Positions 5,122-8,084 of a DNA stretch of 8,084 nt are shown here, one piece after another. Under the pieces are notes generated by a model. It saw nothing but the letters and a program-made list of their open reading frames with translations. It was not told the origin of the DNA and did not search any database. A program made the translations under genes and the position numbers. The DNA is from Deltaproteobacteria bacterium (GTDB taxonomy: Bacteria > Desulfobacterota > Desulfuromonadia > Desulfuromonadales > BM103). The stretch lies in NCBI GenBank assembly GCA_006226895.1, contig SBFN01000113.1, positions 1-8,084 of the forward strand. Direction: 5' to 3'. Position 1 is the first letter of the stretch. Each line of letters opens with the position of its first letter.

Positions 5122-8084
5122 ATGTTAATCTCCAATGCCGCGATCCGGCAGCGCAGCACGGTCTTTGCTCTGATGCTGATCATCATCGTGGTCGGTATCT
5201 ACAGCTATGCCACCCTGCCGCGCGAATCGACTCCCGATATCACCATTCCCTACGTGCTGGTCGTCACTCCTTACGAGGGTGTGGCGTCCAGCGATATCGA
5301 ATCGCTGATCACCAACCCGATCGAACGCAAACTGCGTGGTCTGAAGAATGTTGAAGAGGTCCGTTCGGTAAGCGCCGAGGGTTCGTCGATGATCACCGTC
5401 GAATTTATCCCCGAGGTCGATATTGACGACGCCATCCAGTGGGTGCGCGACAAGGTTGACCAGGCCAAGGGAGACCTGCCTGTCGATCTGGAAAATGACC
5501 CAAAGATTCTTGAAGTCAATCTGGCCGAGTTCCCGGTGCTGATGGTGGCGGTCTCCGGTGAAGTTCCGGAAACACTTCTAAAAGGCGTGGCCGAGGAGCT
5601 CGAGGAGCATATCGAGGAAATTCCCGGCGTGCTCGATGTGGTCTTGACCGGAGGTCGCGAAAACCAGGTGCGCGTCGAGATCGATCCCGATCGCATGGCT
5701 GCCTACCGGGTTTCGTTCAACGAAATCGTGACCGCGGTTGCCCGCGAGAACGTCAATATCCCCGGCGGCAGCATCGATATCGGACAGGGGAAATACCTAC
5801 TGCGCATTCCCGGCGAATTTACCGATCCGGCACAGATCGATAACCTGGTGATGGTGGTGCGCGACGGCAAGCCGATCTACTACAAGGATATGGCGACCAT
5901 CGATTTCACCTTTGAAGACGCCAAAAGTTACGCGCGTCTCAACGGCAAGCCAAGCGTGAGCCTGGCGGTCAAAAAGCGCACCGGCGAGAATATTATCGAG
6001 TTGACCGACCGGGTCTTTGCCCTGCTCGAGTACGCCAAGCCGTTGCTGCCAGAAGGGGTCGAACTCGCGGTTACGCTCAACCAGTCAAAAGATATCCGCA
6101 ACATGGTTTCGGAGCTGGAGAACAACATCCTCACCGGTCTGCTCCTGGTGATCTCTGTGCTCTTCCTCTTCCTCGGTCTGCGCAATTCCTTCTTTGTCGC
6201 CCTGGCCATCCCATTTTCGATGCTCATGTCTTTTGCGATTATCCAGGCGCTCGGCATGACGCTTAACATGGTGGTGCTCTTCAGCCTGATGCTGGCGCTC
6301 GGCATGCTGGTTGATAACGCCATTGTTATCGTCGAAAATATCTATCGTCACATGCAGGAGGGCAAGGACCGGGTCGATGCGGCACGCATCGCGGCGAGCG
6401 AAGTCGGTTGGCCGGTGATCAGTTCGACCATTACCACTCTCTGCGCCTTTTTCCCCATGACCTTCTGGCCGGGGTTGATGGGCGAATTCATGAAGTTTTT
6501 GCCCCTGACGCTGATTATCACCCTGACCTCTTCGCTGTTTGTCGCACTGGTCATTAACCCGACCGTCTGTGCGACCTTTATGCGCGTTAAAAAAGGCGAG
6601 GTGCAGCCGGACGTGGAGCGTACGCGCGTGGTGCGCTTTTATCGTCGCACGCTGCAGTGGGCTCTCAAACACCAGGGGGCGACGATCGGTCTTGCCGTGG
6701 CCGTGTTGCTGGTTATATGCGGAATCTTTGGCGGTATGGTCAGTGCCAAGATCCTCGGCGTCGAACTCTTTCCTGATACTGAACCGAACCGGGCCTTTGT
6801 TGAGATCAAGGCCCCCGAAGGCACCGGCCTGGATACTTCGGACGAATACGCGCGCATCGTTGAAAAAGTCGTTGCCCCTGAACGGGACGTCAAGTACACC
6901 ATTGCCGAAATCGGTGTCGCACCGAGCGGCGAAGCCGGTTCCGGCAGTGGTGGCCAGTCGCACATGGCCAAGGTCTCTTTGGAGTTTGTCGACAGCGAAG
7001 AGCGTCACGAATCGTCTTCCCTGATCCTTGATCGGGTGCGCAACAGTCTTGCCAACTTTACCGGTGCGGAGATCAAGGTCGAAAAGGAAAAGGAAGGGCC
7101 ACCAACCGGGGCGCCGGTGAGTATCGAAATCAGCGGTGAAAATGTCGTGCTCCTGGAAAGCCTGGTCAGTCAGGCTCGTGAAAAGATCAAGGGTATCCCA
7201 GGTCTCGTCGACTTGAAAGATGACTTTGCGCGGGCCAAACCGGAGATCCGTGTTCTGGTGGATCGCGAAAAAGCCACTCTCTTGGGGCTCTCGACCTCAG
7301 ATATCTCGGTGATGGTCAAGGCGGCGATCAGCGGTAGCAAGATGGGGGTCTACCGTCAGGGCAAGGATGAGTACGACATCATCGTGCGCCTGCCGGAAGA
7401 GCGTCGCCAGTCGATCGCCGACATCGAGAGTCTGCTGGTGCCGACCAACAGCGGCTCACCGGTGCCCTTGACGACTGTCGCCAAGCTGGAAATCGGTTCC
7501 GGCTTTGGCTCGATCCGTCATATCGACCAGAAACGAGTGGTGACCATCTCAGGCAACACCACCGGGCGCAACAGCAACGATGTGCTCGTCGATGTGCAAA
7601 CCGCCTTGTCAGGCATCGATCTGCCCGGCGGCTACCGCATCGATTATTCCGGCGAGCAGGAGGAGCAGCAAAAAGCCACGGCTTTTCTCGCCAAGGCTTT
7701 CCTGGTCGCGCTCTTCCTGATCGTGCTGGTGCTGGTGACCCAGTTCAACTCGATCTCGCAGACCTTTATCGTTATGACCAGCGTTGTCCTCTCCCTGTCA
7801 GGTGTTTTCCTCGGCCTGATCCTGACCATGACCAATTTTGGTATCATCATGACCGGTATCGGCGTGATCTCGCTGGCCGGGGTGGTGGTCAACAACGCCA
7901 TCGTCCTGATCGACTACATCAACCAACTGCGACGGCAGGGGGTAGAACTTTACGAAGCGCTGCTGCGTGCTGGCCTGGTCCGTTTCCGTCCGGTTATGCT
8001 GACTGCTATTACCACCATCCTTGGTCTGTTACCGATGGCTGTCGGTGTCAGCTTTGACTTCCGCAACCTCTCAATGATTGTAGG
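5122..8084 (+). CDS. RND efflux pump, inner-membrane permease (HAE1-like; C-terminal end outside the window)
   Basis: This is a proton-driven antiporter that exports compounds from the periplasm or membrane through the adaptor and channel. The frame stays open for 987 codons to the window edge; family members are about 1,020-1,050 residues, so only the last helices are missing. Layout: first membrane helix at about 10-32 followed by PRESTPDITIPYVLVVTPYEG; porter region to about 330; helix cluster 334-480, including LALGMLVDNAIVIVENIY (helix 4) and SSTITTLCAFFPMTFWPG; second-half helix 7 at about 515-535 followed by LGVELFPDTEPNRAFVEIKAP; a second porter region; then helices from about 855. 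In helix 4 Asp398 is kept but the next residue is Asn399 (AcrB Asp407/Asp408), and helix 10 has VVNNAIVLIDY with Asn924 where AcrB has Lys940. The start lies 1 nt after the adaptor stop with no strong Shine-Dalgarno, so translational coupling is likely. Substrates cannot be predicted. Confidence 0.95.
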   Translation, partial: MLISNAAIRQRSTVFALMLIIIVVGIYSYATLPRESTPDITIPYVLVVTPYEGVASSDIESLITNPIERKLRGLKNVEEVRSVSAEGSSMITVEFIPEVDIDDAIQWVRDKVDQAKGDLPVDLENDPKILEVNLAEFPVLMVAVSGEVPETLLKGVAEELEEHIEEIPGVLDVVLTGGRENQVRVEIDPDRMAAYRVSFNEIVTAVARENVNIPGGSIDIGQGKYLLRIPGEFTDPAQIDNLVMVVRDGKPIYYKDMATIDFTFEDAKSYARLNGKPSVSLAVKKRTGENIIELTDRVFALLEYAKPLLPEGVELAVTLNQSKDIRNMVSELENNILTGLLLVISVLFLFLGLRNSFFVALAIPFSMLMSFAIIQALGMTLNMVVLFSLMLALGMLVDNAIVIVENIYRHMQEGKDRVDAARIAASEVGWPVISSTITTLCAFFPMTFWPGLMGEFMKFLPLTLIITLTSSLFVALVINPTVCATFMRVKKGEVQPDVERTRVVRFYRRTLQWALKHQGATIGLAVAVLLVICGIFGGMVSAKILGVELFPDTEPNRAFVEIKAPEGTGLDTSDEYARIVEKVVAPERDVKYTIAEIGVAPSGEAGSGSGGQSHMAKVSLEFVDSEERHESSSLILDRVRNSLANFTGAEIKVEKEKEGPPTGAPVSIEISGENVVLLESLVSQAREKIKGIPGLVDLKDDFARAKPEIRVLVDREKATLLGLSTSDISVMVKAAISGSKMGVYRQGKDEYDIIVRLPEERRQSIADIESLLVPTNSGSPVPLTTVAKLEIGSGFGSIRHIDQKRVVTISGNTTGRNSNDVLVDVQTALSGIDLPGGYRIDYSGEQEEQQKATAFLAKAFLVALFLIVLVLVTQFNSISQTFIVMTSVVLSLSGVFLGLILTMTNFGIIMTGIGVISLAGVVVNNAIVLIDYINQLRRQGVELYEALLRAGLVRFRPVMLTAITTILGLLPMAVGVSFDFRNLSMIV

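Noticed and set aside
4458..5186. Open frame of 242 codons on the minus strand across the adaptor gene
   Set aside because: It is antisense to the well-supported adaptor and overlaps the pump start. No domain pattern or ribosome site was seen.
6085..7008. Long open frame (307 codons) on the minus strand inside the RND pump gene
   Set aside because: It is fully antisense to a clear RND coding frame. Its product is His/Gln/Arg-rich low-complexity text with no family features. It arises from codon bias of the sense gene.
1..8084. CRISPR arrays, tRNA or rRNA genes, insertion sequences, attachment sites
   Set aside because: No regularly spaced repeats, tRNA-like cloverleaf, transposase text or terminal inverted repeats were seen. 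Coding frames fill nearly all of the window.

Overview
The window looks like chromosome of a Gram-negative bacterium of moderately high GC. The proteins carry a Sec-type periplasmic binding protein, a lipoprotein adaptor, an outer-membrane channel and an RND pump, so there are two membranes. The style of the proteins resembles Desulfuromonadota/Geobacter-like deltaproteobacteria; that placement is an impression from family resemblance and was not tested.

Left arm (1-1655, minus strand): the start of a BMP-type ABC importer operon. The gene for the periplasmic BMP-family binding protein comes first (579-1655). The first part of its ABC ATPase follows (1-515) and runs off the left edge. A strong hairpin with a U-tract (521-559) sits between the two and should let the binding protein be made in excess over the transporter. 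The expected cargo is a nucleoside or related purine compound, judged from the family only.

Middle (1656-1881): a 226-base divergent control region. A sigma70-like promoter faces left for the importer. A second one, bracketed by two near-identical operator-like repeats 51 bp apart, faces right for the regulator. A possible weak terminator lies between them.

Right arm (1882-8084, plus strand): a compact efflux operon in the order TetR-family repressor, TolC-like outer-membrane channel, RND periplasmic adaptor lipoprotein, RND inner-membrane pump (open at the right edge). The gaps are 8 nt, a 4-nt ATGA overlap and 1 nt, so the genes are almost certainly co-transcribed, and the repressor probably controls itself and the pump. 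As read, the channel gene is broken by a frameshift near 3259-3267, at a tandem CAGG repeat. The adaptor also seems to lack about seven residues in its beta-barrel domain.

I do not see a novel biological system. The main points of interest are the disrupted channel gene in an otherwise intact operon, the paired operator, the attenuating terminator in the importer operon, and an RND pump with Asn at two proton-relay positions.
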